64,000 bases of DNA from Streptomyces chumphonensis (GCF_014779715.1 NZ_JACXYU010000004.1:248001-312000); one strand, 5' to 3'; counted from the stretch's first letter, positions 15,134 to 24,936 are shown. Numbers and translations: made by a program. Notes: generated from the letters alone by a model not told the origin.

Positions 15134-17989
15134 TTGTCCCCGACCAGCGATACCGCAACGGGCGGTCGTCGACTCGTGATCGTCGAGTCGCCCGCCAAGG
15201 CGAAGACGATCAAGGGCTACCTCGGCCCTGGCTACGTCGTCGAGGCGAGCGTCGGGCACATCCGCGACCTGCCGAACGGCGCCGCCGAGGTGCCGGCCAA
15301 GTACAAGGGCGAGCCGTGGGCCCGTCTCGGCGTCAACGTGGACCACGACTTCGAGCCGCTCTACGTCGTCAACAGCGACAAGAAGGACCAGGTCAGGAAG
15401 CTCAAGGAGCTGCTGGCCGAATCCGACGAGCTCTACCTCGCCACGGATGAGGACCGGGAGGGCGAGGCCATCGCCTGGCACCTCCAGGAGGTGCTGAAGC
15501 CCAAGGTCCCGGTGCGGCGGATGGTCTTCAACGAGATCACCAAGGACGCGATCCGCGCCGCCGTCGACAACACCCGCGACCTGGACCAGAAGCTCGTCGA
15601 CGCCCAGGAGACCCGCCGCATCCTCGACCGCCTGTACGGCTACGAGGTCTCCCCGGTGCTGTGGAAGAAGGTCATGCCGCGGCTCTCGGCGGGCCGGGTG
15701 CAGTCCGTGGCGACGCGGCTCGTGGTCGAGCGGGAGCGCGAGCGCATGGCGTTCCGCTCCGCCGAGTACTGGGACCTCACCGGCACCTTCGGCACCGGCC
15801 GCACCGGTGACGCGTCCGACCCGAGCACGCTGACGGCCCGGCTGACCGCCGTCGACGGCCGCCGTATCGCCCAGGGCCGCGACTTCGGCGCCGACGGGCG
15901 GCTCAAGCGCGCCGACCAGGTCCTGCACCTGGACGAGGAGACCGCCCGCGCGCTCGCCGCCGCCCTCGCGGACGCGCCGTTCGCCGTCCGGTCGGTGGAG
16001 TCCAAGCCGTACCGCCGCTCCCCGTACGCGCCCTTCCGCACCACCACCCTCCAGCAGGAGGCGTCCCGCAAGCTGGGCATGGGTGCGAAGGTGACGATGC
16101 AGGTGGCGCAGCGCCTGTACGAGAACGGCTTCATCACCTACATGCGTACGGACAGCACCACGCTGTCCGAGACGGCCGTCTCCGCCGCCCGCGCCCAGGT
16201 CACGCAGCTGTACGGCGCCGACTACCTGCCGGACAAGCCGCGCTCGTACGCGGGCAAGGTCAAGAACGCGCAGGAGGCGCACGAGGCGATCCGCCCCTCC
16301 GGCGACCGGTTCCGCACCCCCGCCGAGACGGGGCTGACCGGCGAGCAGTTCCGGCTGTACGAGCTCATCTGGAAGCGGACCGTCGCCTCGCAGATGAAGG
16401 ACGCCGTCGGGCAGTCCGTCACGGTGAGGGTGGCCGGACGCGCCGCCGACGGCCGGGACGCCGAGTTCTCCGCCACCGGCAAGATCATCACCTTCCACGG
16501 TTTCCTCAAGGCGTACGTCGAGGGCGCGGACGACCCGAACGCCGAGCTCGACGACCGCGAGCGCCGACTGCCGCAGGTCAGCGAGGGCGACGCCCTGGGC
16601 GTCGAGGAGATCACCGCCGACGGCCACGCCACGAAGCCGCCCGCCCGCTACACCGAGGCGACGCTGGTGAAGGAGCTGGAGGAGCGGGAGATCGGCCGCC
16701 CGTCCACCTACGCGTCGATCATCAGCACCATCCTGGACCGGCGGTACGTGTTCAAGAAGGGCACGGCCCTCGTGCCGTCCTTCCTCTCCTTCGCCGTCGT
16801 GGGCCTGCTGGAGAAGCACTTCGGGCGCCTCGTCGACTACGACTTCACCGCGCAGATGGAGGACGACCTCGACCGCATCGCCCGTGGCGACGCGGAGTCG
16901 GTGCCGTGGCTGCGGCGCTTCTACTTCGGCGAGGGCGAGGCGACCGCGGGCGGTGCCGCCGAGGCCGGGAACGGTGACGGCGACCACCTGGGCGGCCTGA
17001 AGGAACTGGTCTCCGACCTCGGTGCGATCGACGCCAAGGGCGTGTCGTCCTTCCCCGTCGGCCAGGGCATCATGCTCCGCGTCGGCCGCTACGGCCCGTA
17101 CGTGGAGAAGCCCGGTCCCGAGGGCGAGACCGGGCAGCGTGCCGACGTTCCCGACGACCTGCCGCCGGACGAGCTGACCGTCGAGATGGCCGAGGAGCTG
17201 TTCGCCCGGCCCAGCGGCGAGCGGGAGCTCGGTACCGACCCGGCGAGCGGGAACCCGGTCGTCGCCAAGTCCGGCCGCTACGGCCCCTACGTCACCGAGG
17301 TACTCCCCGAGGGCACCCCGAAGACCGGCAGGAACGCCGTCAAGCCGCGCACGGCCTCGCTGTTCAAGTCGATGGACCTGGACACGGTCACGCTGGAGGA
17401 CGCCCTGCGGCTGTTGTCGCTGCCCCGCGTCGTCGGCGTCGACCCGGAGTCGGGCAACGAGATCACCGCGCAGAACGGGCGCTACGGGCCCTACCTGAAG
17501 AAGGGCACGGACTCCCGCTCCCTGGAGACCGAGGAGCAGCTCTTCACGGTCACCCTGGAGCAGGCGCAGGCGCTCTACGCCCAGCCCAAGCAGCGGGGGC
17601 GGGCCGCCGCCAAGCCGCCGCTGAAGGAGCTGGGCAACGACCCGTTCAACGACCGCCCGGTCGTCGTCAAGGACGGTCGCTTCGGCCCCTACGTGACGGA
17701 CGGCGAGACGAACGCCACGCTGCGCCGCGACGACGACGTCGAGACGATCACCAAGGAGCGCGCCTTCGAACTCCTCGCGGAGAAGCGCGCGAAGGGCCCG
17801 GCGAAGAAGACGGCGAAGAAGGCCCCCGCGAAGAAGGCGGCGGCCAAGAAGACGGCCGCCAAGAAGACCACGGCGAAGAAGACGACGGCGAAGAAGACGA
17901 CCACGGCCAAGAAGACGGCGGCGAAGAAGACCACCGCCAAGAAGGCCCCCGCGAAGGCGGCGGCGAAGAAGACCACCGCCGACGACTGA
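15134..17989 (+). CDS. topA: DNA topoisomerase I
   Basis: The protein has 951 residues from a TTG start (MSPTSDTATGGRRLVIVESP). The Toprim domain shows IVESPAKAKTIKGYL and ATDEDREGEAIAWHL. The catalytic Tyr is residue 336 in GFITYMRTDSTTLS. The usual zinc fingers are replaced by repeats with GRYGPYV motifs (about residues 650-870). A final tail of Lys/Ala repeats (KKTAAKKTTAKK type, about residues 893-948) is typical of actinobacterial TopA and helps DNA binding and processivity. It relaxes negative supercoils. The TTG is the only start before the conserved N-terminus and fits the family. A terminator follows directly. Confidence 0.96.
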   Translation: MSPTSDTATGGRRLVIVESPAKAKTIKGYLGPGYVVEASVGHIRDLPNGAAEVPAKYKGEPWARLGVNVDHDFEPLYVVNSDKKDQVRKLKELLAESDELYLATDEDREGEAIAWHLQEVLKPKVPVRRMVFNEITKDAIRAAVDNTRDLDQKLVDAQETRRILDRLYGYEVSPVLWKKVMPRLSAGRVQSVATRLVVERERERMAFRSAEYWDLTGTFGTGRTGDASDPSTLTARLTAVDGRRIAQGRDFGADGRLKRADQVLHLDEETARALAAALADAPFAVRSVESKPYRRSPYAPFRTTTLQQEASRKLGMGAKVTMQVAQRLYENGFITYMRTDSTTLSETAVSAARAQVTQLYGADYLPDKPRSYAGKVKNAQEAHEAIRPSGDRFRTPAETGLTGEQFRLYELIWKRTVASQMKDAVGQSVTVRVAGRAADGRDAEFSATGKIITFHGFLKAYVEGADDPNAELDDRERRLPQVSEGDALGVEEITADGHATKPPARYTEATLVKELEEREIGRPSTYASIISTILDRRYVFKKGTALVPSFLSFAVVGLLEKHFGRLVDYDFTAQMEDDLDRIARGDAESVPWLRRFYFGEGEATAGGAAEAGNGDGDHLGGLKELVSDLGAIDAKGVSSFPVGQGIMLRVGRYGPYVEKPGPEGETGQRADVPDDLPPDELTVEMAEELFARPSGERELGTDPASGNPVVAKSGRYGPYVTEVLPEGTPKTGRNAVKPRTASLFKSMDLDTVTLEDALRLLSLPRVVGVDPESGNEITAQNGRYGPYLKKGTDSRSLETEEQLFTVTLEQAQALYAQPKQRGRAAAKPPLKELGNDPFNDRPVVVKDGRFGPYVTDGETNATLRRDDDVETITKERAFELLAEKRAKGPAKKTAKKAPAKKAAAKKTAAKKTTAKKTTAKKTTTAKKTAAKKTTAKKAPAKAAAKKTTADD

Positions 17990-17994
17990 GCCCT

Positions 17995-18065
17995 CGCCCG
18001 GCGACCGGCCGACGCCCGAGCACCCCGCACCCGCGGGGCCGCCCGTGCGGACCGGTCGCCGGGCG
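17995..18065 (+). terminator. Terminator of topA
   Basis: CGCCCGGCGACCGG pairs with CCGGTCGCCGGGCG (14 bp) across a loop that holds a smaller hairpin. TCCTTTGTTC, a weak T-rich run, follows. Confidence 0.75.
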
Positions 18066-18120
18066 GTCCTTTGTTCGGGTCCGGGCCAACCGTGTCGGCC
18101 GTAGTCGATACGCTGCCCGT

Positions 18121-21100
18121 ATGACGCGTGCAGAGCAGCCAACGGCGGGCAACTCCGCCTCCGAAGCCCTCGCCGCGGACTCCCGCGAGCGTGCCGTACG
18201 GGCTCTGGTCCGCTACGCCCCGCTGCGGCGGCTGTGGAGCGCGAGCTACGTCAGCGGTATCGGGGACGCCCTCGCGCTGCTGGTCCTGACCCTCCTCGCC
18301 GTCCAGGCGGCCGTCCGCGTCGAGCTGACCGGCGGCGAAACGGTGTTCGGCGGTGGCTACCAGGGTGCCGCCCTGGCCGTCACGGCCGTGTTCGCCACCC
18401 GCCTTCTCGCCACGCTGCTCTTCGGCGCCGTCCTGCTCGGCCCGGTCTCCTCCCTCGTCACGCCCGGTGGCGCGCTCGACCGTCGCTGGACGATGGTCGG
18501 CGCCGACGGCCTGCGGGCCGCGCTGCTGATCGTGGCACCGCTGTGGATCACCTGGACGCCGGACAGCGCCTACGCCTTCCTCCTCATCACCGTCTTCCTG
18601 GCCGGTGTGGCCGAGCGGCTGTGGACGGTGGCCAAGGACAGCGCGGCCCCCGCCCTGCTGCCCGAGCCCCCGCCCGAGGGCGCCGCCGTACGGCCGCTTC
18701 CGGACCAGCACGACGCGTTGCGTCGCCTCTGGGCCCGCAGCGCGTTCCTGGCCTTCCCGGCGGCGGCGCTCGTCCTCCTGGCCGTCACCCTGGTCGGCAA
18801 CCTGCTGGGCACGGGCATCACCTGGTTCAGCGAGCACCAGGCCGCCCTGTCCTCGTACGTGGCGGCCGGGATGTTCGCCGCGTCGATCTCCCTGCTCGTC
18901 ATGCTGACGCTGCCCGCCACGCAGACGCCCCGGCCGCGCTCCCCGCTGGAGGGGCTGCGCCGTCCCCGGACGGCCGCCGGTACGGACAAGGGGCGCACCG
19001 GGTCGATTCCGCCGCTCGTCCTCACGGCCGCGGCGGTGGCCGGCGCGGTGGCCGGTGCCGTCGCGGTGGGCGTGCTGCAGGCGTTCGACGTCGGCGGCGG
19101 CCCGGTGACGTACGCCCTCCTCGTCCTGGCCCTGACCGGCGGCACGACGGGCGGCGTCCGGTGGGCCGGCCACGTGCTGCCCGGTCTGCCCCGGCGGCGC
19201 GTGCTGGCCCTCGCCCTCATCGTCACCGGTTCCGGGCTTCTGCTGACCGGGCTGATCGCCGACACGGCGACGATGCTCGCCGCCGCGCTCCTGAGCGGAC
19301 TGGCCGCCGGTGTGGCCGCCCGGTCCGCGCACACCGTGCTGGACCAGGAGACGGAGGAGGCGCGCCGCTCGCGGATGACCGAGCACCTCGGCGCCGTCGT
19401 CCGGCTCACCGTCGCCCTCGCCGCCCTCGTCGCCCCCGCGCTGGCCGCGCTCATCGGCGACCAGCGGGTGGAGAGCGGTGCGTTCGTGTTCGCCCACGGC
19501 GGCGCCGCCTTCGTCCTGATGCTGCTCGGCGCGCTGCTCCTGCCCGTCGCCGCCCTGGTGCTGACGCGGGTCGACGACCGGCAGGGCGTCCCGTTGCGCC
19601 GCGACCTGCTCGACGCGCTGCGCGGCGGCGACCCGGCCCAGGCCCCCGCCGGAACCGGGTTCTTCATCGCCCTGGAGGGCGGTGACGGCGCGGGCAAGTC
19701 CACCCAGGCCGAGGCCCTCGCGGAGTGGATACGCGGCAAGGGCCACGAGGTCGTCGTCACCCGCGAACCGGGCGCCACACCGCTCGGCAAGCGGCTGCGC
19801 TCCATCGTGCTCGACGTGTCCTCGGCCGGGCTGTCGGACCGCGCCGAGGCCCTGTTGTACGCGGCGGACCGCGCGGAGCACGTCGAGTCCGTCGTCCGTC
19901 CCGCCCTCGAACGCGGGGCGGTCGTCATCACCGACCGCTACATCGACTCCTCGGTGGCCTACCAGGGCGCGGGCCGGGACCTGTCGCCGTCGGAGATCGC
20001 CCGCATCTCCCGCTGGGCGACCGGCGGTCTCGTCCCGCATCTGACCGTCCTGCTGGACATCTCCCCGGAGACCGCGCGGGAGCGCTTCACCGAGGCCCCC
20101 GACCGACTGGAGTCGGAGTCCTCGGAGTTCCACCAGCGTGTGCGTGCGGGCTTCCTGGCGCTGGCCGCCGCCGACCCCGCGCGCTACCTCGTCGTGGACG
20201 CCGGCCAGGAGGCCGAGTCCGTCACCGGCGTCGTCCGGCACCGCCTCGACCAGGTGCTCCCGCTGTCGGAGCAGGAGATCCGGGAGCGCGCGGAGGCGCG
20301 CCGCAGGGCGGAGGAGGAGCGCAGGCGCCGCGAGGCCGAGGAGGCCGCCCGCCGCGCCGAGGAGGAGCGCCGCAGGGCCGAGGCGGAGCGCCTGGAGCGG
20401 GAGCGGCAGGAGGAGCTCGCCCGACTGGAACGGGAGCGACAGGAGGAGCTGGCCCGTCAGGAGCGGGAGCGGCAGGCCGAACTCGCCCGGCAGCGCGCCG
20501 AGGAGGAGGCCAGGGAGCAGGAGCGGCGCCGTCAGGAGGCCGAGGCCGCCCGCCGCGCCGCCGAGGCCCGCATCGCCGAGGAGACGCGCCGCCGCGCCGA
20601 GGAGATGCGCGCCCGCGCGGAGGAGGAGCGCAGGCGCCGCGAGGCCGAGGAGGCCGCCCGCCGCGCCGAGCAGGAGCGGCTGGCCCGGCAGCACGAGGAG
20701 GAGAAGCGCCTGCGCCAGGAGGCGGCGGACCGGCGCGCGGAGAAGCAGCGCAAGGCGGAGGAGGCGCTGCTGCGCTCCGAGCAGAGCCGCGCCGCGCGGC
20801 GGCCGGAACGACCGCCGGCCGCGTCCCCCGACGAGGACACCGTGCAGGTGCCGCAGGTCCCGGACGCCCCGGGCGGCGAGGACGAGACGCGGGTGCTGCC
20901 GCAGGTCGACGCCGACGAGCGGCGGGAGGCGGACCCGGCCGACCGGACGCGCGAGCTGCCGCGGCCGGACGCCTCGGGCGAGCCCGAGGACGCCACCCGC
21001 GAACTGCCCCGGCTCGACACCGAGGGACGCTCCCGGCCGCGTCCCGCCTGGGCCGAGGAGACGCCGATGGACGACCTGCCGACCCTGGCGGACGAACTGC

Positions 21101-21249
21101 TCGGCCCCCACCGCACCCCCGACGACGAGGCCGACGAGGACACGCCGGCCGAGGGCGCTCCGGTTGCCGACGACCGTCGGAGTACGACGGAGGGGCGCGG
21201 CGAGGACGACCGGGGGAGCAGGCGTACCGGGAGCGGCGGGAAGGACTGA
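18121..21249 (+). CDS. tmk: Thymidylate kinase fused to a multi-helix membrane domain
   Basis: This 1042-residue protein joins four parts. Residues 1-490 hold about ten membrane helices in a major-facilitator-like array. Residues 512-715 are dTMP kinase, with P-loop GGDGAGKST at 520-528, TREPGATPLG and DRYIDSSVAYQGAGR. Residues about 715-895 are a long charged coiled coil of Glu/Arg-rich repeats. The tail from 900 on is acidic with three copies of a T-R-x-L-P-x-x-D motif. It phosphorylates dTMP to dTDP. The same fusion is known from other Streptomyces; what the membrane and coiled-coil parts do is not. ATG 18121 is close behind a possible -10 (GATACGCT), so the mRNA may be leaderless. Confidence 0.93.
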   Translation: MTRAEQPTAGNSASEALAADSRERAVRALVRYAPLRRLWSASYVSGIGDALALLVLTLLAVQAAVRVELTGGETVFGGGYQGAALAVTAVFATRLLATLLFGAVLLGPVSSLVTPGGALDRRWTMVGADGLRAALLIVAPLWITWTPDSAYAFLLITVFLAGVAERLWTVAKDSAAPALLPEPPPEGAAVRPLPDQHDALRRLWARSAFLAFPAAALVLLAVTLVGNLLGTGITWFSEHQAALSSYVAAGMFAASISLLVMLTLPATQTPRPRSPLEGLRRPRTAAGTDKGRTGSIPPLVLTAAAVAGAVAGAVAVGVLQAFDVGGGPVTYALLVLALTGGTTGGVRWAGHVLPGLPRRRVLALALIVTGSGLLLTGLIADTATMLAAALLSGLAAGVAARSAHTVLDQETEEARRSRMTEHLGAVVRLTVALAALVAPALAALIGDQRVESGAFVFAHGGAAFVLMLLGALLLPVAALVLTRVDDRQGVPLRRDLLDALRGGDPAQAPAGTGFFIALEGGDGAGKSTQAEALAEWIRGKGHEVVVTREPGATPLGKRLRSIVLDVSSAGLSDRAEALLYAADRAEHVESVVRPALERGAVVITDRYIDSSVAYQGAGRDLSPSEIARISRWATGGLVPHLTVLLDISPETARERFTEAPDRLESESSEFHQRVRAGFLALAAADPARYLVVDAGQEAESVTGVVRHRLDQVLPLSEQEIRERAEARRRAEEERRRREAEEAARRAEEERRRAEAERLERERQEELARLERERQEELARQERERQAELARQRAEEEAREQERRRQEAEAARRAAEARIAEETRRRAEEMRARAEEERRRREAEEAARRAEQERLARQHEEEKRLRQEAADRRAEKQRKAEEALLRSEQSRAARRPERPPAASPDEDTVQVPQVPDAPGGEDETRVLPQVDADERREADPADRTRELPRPDASGEPEDATRELPRLDTEGRSRPRPAWAEETPMDDLPTLADELLGPHRTPDDEADEDTPAEGAPVADDRRSTTEGRGEDDRGSRRTGSGGKD

Positions 21250-21255
21250 GTCGTT

Positions 21256-21289
21256 CGTCGTCCGGGCCGCCCCCGCGGCCCGGACGACG
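21256..21289 (+). terminator. Terminator of tmk
   Basis: CGTCGTCCGGGCCGC and GCGGCCCGGACGACG form a perfect 15-bp stem with a CCCC loop, 7 bases after the tmk stop. Confidence 0.88.
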
Positions 21290-21605
21290 CGTGCGCAGCC
21301 CGGTCCGATCCGTCGGCGACCGGTGCCCGGCGGGCGGTCCGTCGAAGGCGGACGCCACGCGGGCTGTCCTCGCGTCCTTGGGAGTCCGGCAAGGATTGGG
21401 AGTCGCGGAGCCGGTCGCGGCGAGAAGCCGGACCTGCGGCTGCATGGCGACCATGCCATATGACTAGTCGGATTCCGGCGTGTCCGTCCCGGGAGGACGC
21501 CCCGGATTCGCCCGTCCGGCGTAGTGGGGCCCGGTGTCAGCGCCATCCACGACAATGGACGCGACAGGGGCAGTGGCAGCGGTCAGCGGCAGCGGAGAGG
21601 CAACC
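21290..21605 (+). other. Intergenic region upstream of holB
   Basis: About 315 bases with no gene. The AT-richer stretch around 21450-21465 (CATATGACTAGT) may hold the promoter of the DNA polymerase gene. No other structure was found. Confidence 0.4.
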
Positions 21606-22871
21606 ATGGCGGTGTGGGACGACCTGGTCGGCCAGGACAGGGTGGCGAGCCAGCTCACCGCCGCCGCCCGGGACGCCGACGCCTACGTCACCGCACACGC
21701 CCGCGCCGGCGCCGACGCGGCGGCCGCGCACGTCGCCGTCGACACCTCCGCCGAGTCCGCCGTCGCCGCCGGCTCGTCCATGACGCACGCCTGGCTGTTC
21801 ACCGGGCCGCCCGGCTCCGGCCGCTCCACGGCGGCCCGCGCCTTCGCCGCCGCCCTGCAGTGCGTCAGCCCCGACCGCGCCCTCGGCGGCGCCCCCGGCT
21901 GCGGCTTCTGCGACGGCTGCCACACCGCGCTCGTCGGCACCCACGCCGACGTGGACGTCGTCCGCACCGAGCAGCTGACCATCGGCGTCAAGGAGACGCG
22001 TGAGCTCGTGCGGCGCGCCCAGCTGTCGCCGGCCGGAGGCCGCTGGCAGGTGATCGTCCTGGAGGACGCCGACCGACTCACCGAAGGAGCGGGCAACGTC
22101 CTGCTGAAGGCCGTCGAGGAGCCCGCACCGCGCACGGTCTGGCTGCTGTGCGCCCCCTCGACCGAGGACGTGCTCCCCACCATCCGCTCCCGCTGCCGCC
22201 ACCTGGGCCTGCGCACCCCGCCCGGCGCGGCCGTGGCCGACCTCCTCGCCCGGCGGGACGGCATCGACCCCGCGCTCGCCGCCGCGTGCGCGCACGCCAC
22301 CGGCGGCCACATCGGCCGCGCCCGTCGCCTCGCCACGGACGAACGGGCGCGCGCCCGCCGCACCGCCGTCCTGCGGCTGCCGCTGCGCGTGGACACGGTC
22401 GGCGGCTGCCTCACCGCCGCGCAGGAGCTCATCGACGCCGCCACCGAGGACGCCAAGCAGGTCGCCGAGGAGCTCGACGCCCGCGAGACGGACGACCTGC
22501 GCGCCGCGCTCGGCGGCGCCGAGGGCAAGCGCATGCCGCGCGGCACGGCGGGCGCGATGAAGGAGCTGGAGGACCGGCAGAAGCGGCGCGCCACCCGCAC
22601 CCAGCGGGACTCCCTGGACCTCGCCCTCACCGACCTCGCCGGCTTCTACCGCGACGTCCTCGCCCACCAGCTCGGTGCGGCCCCCGTCCACCCCGTTCCG
22701 GACCAGGGCCTGTCCGCCGCCGAGGGCGTCGCCCGCGTCGCGGCCGGGTCCCGCCCCGAGCAGACACTCCGACGCATGGAGGCGATCCTGGCGTGCCGGG
22801 AGGCGCTGGAACGCAACGTCGCGCCGCTCCTCGCCGTCGAAGCCATGACGCTCGCGCTGCGCACGGGCTGA
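21606..22871 (+). CDS. holB: DNA polymerase III subunit delta'
   Basis: ATG 21606 gives 421 residues. The clamp-loader ATPase-like domain begins WDDLVGQDRVASQL. It carries a Walker A-like GPPGSGRSTAARAF, in which Arg stands in the Lys position as is common in delta' subunits that do not hydrolyse ATP. It also has four Cys in CVSP-GCGFCDGCH (zinc module), the box LEDADRLTEGAGNVLLKAVEEP, and a sensor-1-like TIRSRCRHL. It would be part of the clamp loader at the replication fork. Residues 28-60 are an Ala/Asp-rich insertion. The gene follows tmk, the usual Streptomyces order. Confidence 0.92.
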   Translation: MAVWDDLVGQDRVASQLTAAARDADAYVTAHARAGADAAAAHVAVDTSAESAVAAGSSMTHAWLFTGPPGSGRSTAARAFAAALQCVSPDRALGGAPGCGFCDGCHTALVGTHADVDVVRTEQLTIGVKETRELVRRAQLSPAGGRWQVIVLEDADRLTEGAGNVLLKAVEEPAPRTVWLLCAPSTEDVLPTIRSRCRHLGLRTPPGAAVADLLARRDGIDPALAAACAHATGGHIGRARRLATDERARARRTAVLRLPLRVDTVGGCLTAAQELIDAATEDAKQVAEELDARETDDLRAALGGAEGKRMPRGTAGAMKELEDRQKRRATRTQRDSLDLALTDLAGFYRDVLAHQLGAAPVHPVPDQGLSAAEGVARVAAGSRPEQTLRRMEAILACREALERNVAPLLAVEAMTLALRTG

Positions 22872-22929
22872 CCGGGCGATATACGCTCCGGGGAACTGCC
22901 CACGGCCCCGATCCGGCGAAGGTGACCCG

Positions 22930-24501
22930 ATGGAAACCAGGCGGCTGCTCCGTACCTCCGGCACGCTCACGGCCGCGGCCGCGCTGCTCCTCTCCGCCTG
23001 CACGGCGCAGGACGGCTCGGCGCCGCCCAACCCGGCGGGGGGCAACGTCGACCGCGGGGTCGACCGCGTCCTCGAGCCGCTGTCGGCGGAGATCCCCGGC
23101 AGCCTGCGCCCGTACTACGACCAGGAGCTCGACTGGCGCGACTGCGGACCCGAGGGCTTCCAGTGCGCCGACCTCACCGTCCCGCTCGACTACGAGGCCC
23201 CCGACGCCGCCGACGACATCGAGGTCGCCGTCGTCCGCGCCCGCGCCACGGACGACGGCGAGCCGACCGGCTCCCTCCTGGTCAACCCCGGCGGCCCGGG
23301 CGGCTCCGCCGTCGACTTCGTGCAGAACTTCGCCGGGGTCGGCCTGCCCGCCGACGTCCGCGCCGCGTACGACATCGTGGGGATGGACCCGCGCGGCGTC
23401 TCCCGCAGCGAACCCGTCGAATGCCTGACCGACGAGGAGATGGACGCCCACACCCAGACGGACGTCACGCCCGACGACGCCGCCGAGACGGCCGCCCTGA
23501 AGGAGGCCAACGACGCCTTCGCCGCCGGCTGCGCGGACGACGCGGGCGAGCTCCTCGGCCACGTCTCCACCGTCGAGGCCGCCCGCGACCTGGACGTCCT
23601 GCGCGAGGTGCTCGGCGACGAGAAGCTCACCTACCTCGGCTACTCCTACGGCACGTTCCTCGGGGCCACCTACGCCGGCCTCTTCCCGTCCCGCTCCGGC
23701 CGCCTCGTCCTGGACGGCGCGATGGACCCCTCACTGCCCGCCGAGAAGCTCAACCGCGACCAGACCGCCGGCTTCGACACCGCCTTCACCGCCTTCGCCG
23801 AGGACTGCGCCGAGCAGTCCGACTGCCCCCTCGGGGACGACCCCGAAGCCGCCGGTGCCACACTCGCGTCCCTCCTCGCCGACATCGACGAGAAGCCCCT
23901 GCCCACCGGCGGGGACCGCGAACTGACCGAGTCGCTCGCCACCACGGGCGTGATCAGCGCCATGTACACCGAGCAGTACTGGCCGCGTCTGCGCCAGGCC
24001 CTCACCGACGCCCGGGACGGCGACGGAGCCGGGCTCCTCGCCCTCTCCGACAGCTACTACGAGCGCGCCCCCGACGGCTCCTACGGCAACCTGATGTACG
24101 CCAACGCCGCCGTCAACTGCATCGACCAGCCCGCCGCCTTCGACGGCGCCGAGGCGGCCGAGGCCGCCGTCCCGGACTTCGAGAAGGCCTCCCCGGTCTT
24201 CGGCCGGAACTTCGCCTACTCCGCGCTGATCTGCACCGACTGGCCCGTCGAGCCCACCGGCCGCGCCCACCGCATCGAGGCCGAGGGCGCCGACCCGATC
24301 CTCGTCGTCGGCACCACCCGCGACCCGGCCACCCCGTACGTCTGGGCCGAGGGCCTCGCCGCCCAACTCGACTCCGCGACCCTCCTCACCTTCGACGGCG
24401 ACGGCCACACCGCCTACGGCCGGGGCGACACCTGCGTCGACGGCACGGTCAACTCCTACCTCCTGGAGGGCACCGTCCCCGACGACGGGAAGCGATGCTG
24501 A
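22930..24501 (+). CDS. Secreted alpha/beta hydrolase, tripeptidyl aminopeptidase type (lipoprotein)
   Basis: The 523-residue protein has a lipoprotein signal (LTAAAALLLSACTAQ). The alpha/beta hydrolase core has an oxyanion motif NPGGPGGSAVDF, the nucleophile elbow YLGYSYGTFLGATYA, the acid in VVGTTRDPATPY and the His in DGDGHTAYGRGDTC. The last 100 residues match the TAP-like C-terminal domain of Streptomyces tripeptidyl aminopeptidases such as SlpD/SlpE and Tap. It would cleave N-terminal peptides at the cell surface. The ATG follows CGAAGGTGACCCG. It is monocistronic, 58 bases before tRNA-Thr. Confidence 0.9.
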   Translation: METRRLLRTSGTLTAAAALLLSACTAQDGSAPPNPAGGNVDRGVDRVLEPLSAEIPGSLRPYYDQELDWRDCGPEGFQCADLTVPLDYEAPDAADDIEVAVVRARATDDGEPTGSLLVNPGGPGGSAVDFVQNFAGVGLPADVRAAYDIVGMDPRGVSRSEPVECLTDEEMDAHTQTDVTPDDAAETAALKEANDAFAAGCADDAGELLGHVSTVEAARDLDVLREVLGDEKLTYLGYSYGTFLGATYAGLFPSRSGRLVLDGAMDPSLPAEKLNRDQTAGFDTAFTAFAEDCAEQSDCPLGDDPEAAGATLASLLADIDEKPLPTGGDRELTESLATTGVISAMYTEQYWPRLRQALTDARDGDGAGLLALSDSYYERAPDGSYGNLMYANAAVNCIDQPAAFDGAEAAEAAVPDFEKASPVFGRNFAYSALICTDWPVEPTGRAHRIEAEGADPILVVGTTRDPATPYVWAEGLAAQLDSATLLTFDGDGHTAYGRGDTCVDGTVNSYLLEGTVPDDGKRC

Positions 24502-24559
24502 CCCCGGCGCGAGCACCCCGCCAACCTGTGTAAACTGAACCGCGCTGCACCGCAGCAAC

Positions 24560-24633
24560 GCCGCCTTAGCTCAGTCGGCCAGAGCGACGCACTCGTAATG
24601 CGTAGGTCAAGGGTTCGATTCCCTTAGGCGGCT
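24560..24633 (+). tRNA. tRNA-Thr(CGU)
   Basis: A full cloverleaf can be drawn. The acceptor GCCGCCT pairs with AGGCGGC. The D arm lies in AGCTCAGTCGGCCAGAGC. The anticodon stem is ACGCA/TGCGT with loop CTCGTAA and anticodon CGT. The T arm is AGGGTTCGATTCCCT. CCA is not encoded. A possible -10 box TAAACT lies at 24531-24536. It decodes ACG. The accessory cluster begins about 300 bases downstream, but I found no second copy of the tRNA 3' end within the window. Confidence 0.96.
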
Positions 24634-24638
24634 CCGAG

Positions 24639-24675
24639 GAAGGGCCAGGTCAGACTCTGTCTGGCCTGGCCCTTC
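24639..24675 (+). terminator. Terminator after tRNA-Thr
   Basis: GAAGGGCCAGGTCAGAC pairs with GTCTGGCCTGGCCCTTC, a 17-bp stem with one G-U pair and a 3-base loop. Confidence 0.85.
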
Positions 24676-24936
24676 TCGTATCCCTCGGCTGCTACGGACT
24701 CACCTCCGACGCGACTCGAAGGGCCGACCGGTGAGGGCGCCCAGGTGGGCGAGGACGCCGCCACCCACCACGACAGTCGGACAGTCGCTCACCTGGTGGA
24801 CGTCTCCACCGGACACGGTGGCCGCCCTCATCACGGACGCCCCCTTCGTAGCCCGGACGCGTCCGGGGCCGTGACGGTGTGGTTCGGTTCGCCCGTCGAG
24901 AGTGCCCCGGGCGTGGCCCGCGCTGCCGGCTCTCCG
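24676..24936. other. Non-coding stretch between tRNA-Thr and the reductase gene
   Basis: No gene, repeat or second terminator was recognised in these 260 bases. This is the left boundary of the accessory gene cluster. Confidence 0.4.

Noticed and set aside
17800-17985. A short tandem repeat at the end of topA
   Set aside because: The AAGAAGAC-type units encode the known Lys/Ala-rich tail of actinobacterial topoisomerase I.
13688-18142. A 1484-residue minus-strand open frame
   Set aside because: It lies antisense to topA and crosses other real genes; its Leu/Gly/Arg-rich composition is typical of a shadow frame in high-GC DNA.
20280-20800. A DNA repeat array in the 3' part of tmk
   Set aside because: The repeated GAGGAGCGC-type units encode the Glu/Arg coiled coil in frame; they are protein repeats, not a CRISPR or satellite array.
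17689-21555. A 1288-residue minus-strand open frame
   Set aside because: It is antisense to topA and tmk and has no recognisable domain; it is a GC-driven shadow.
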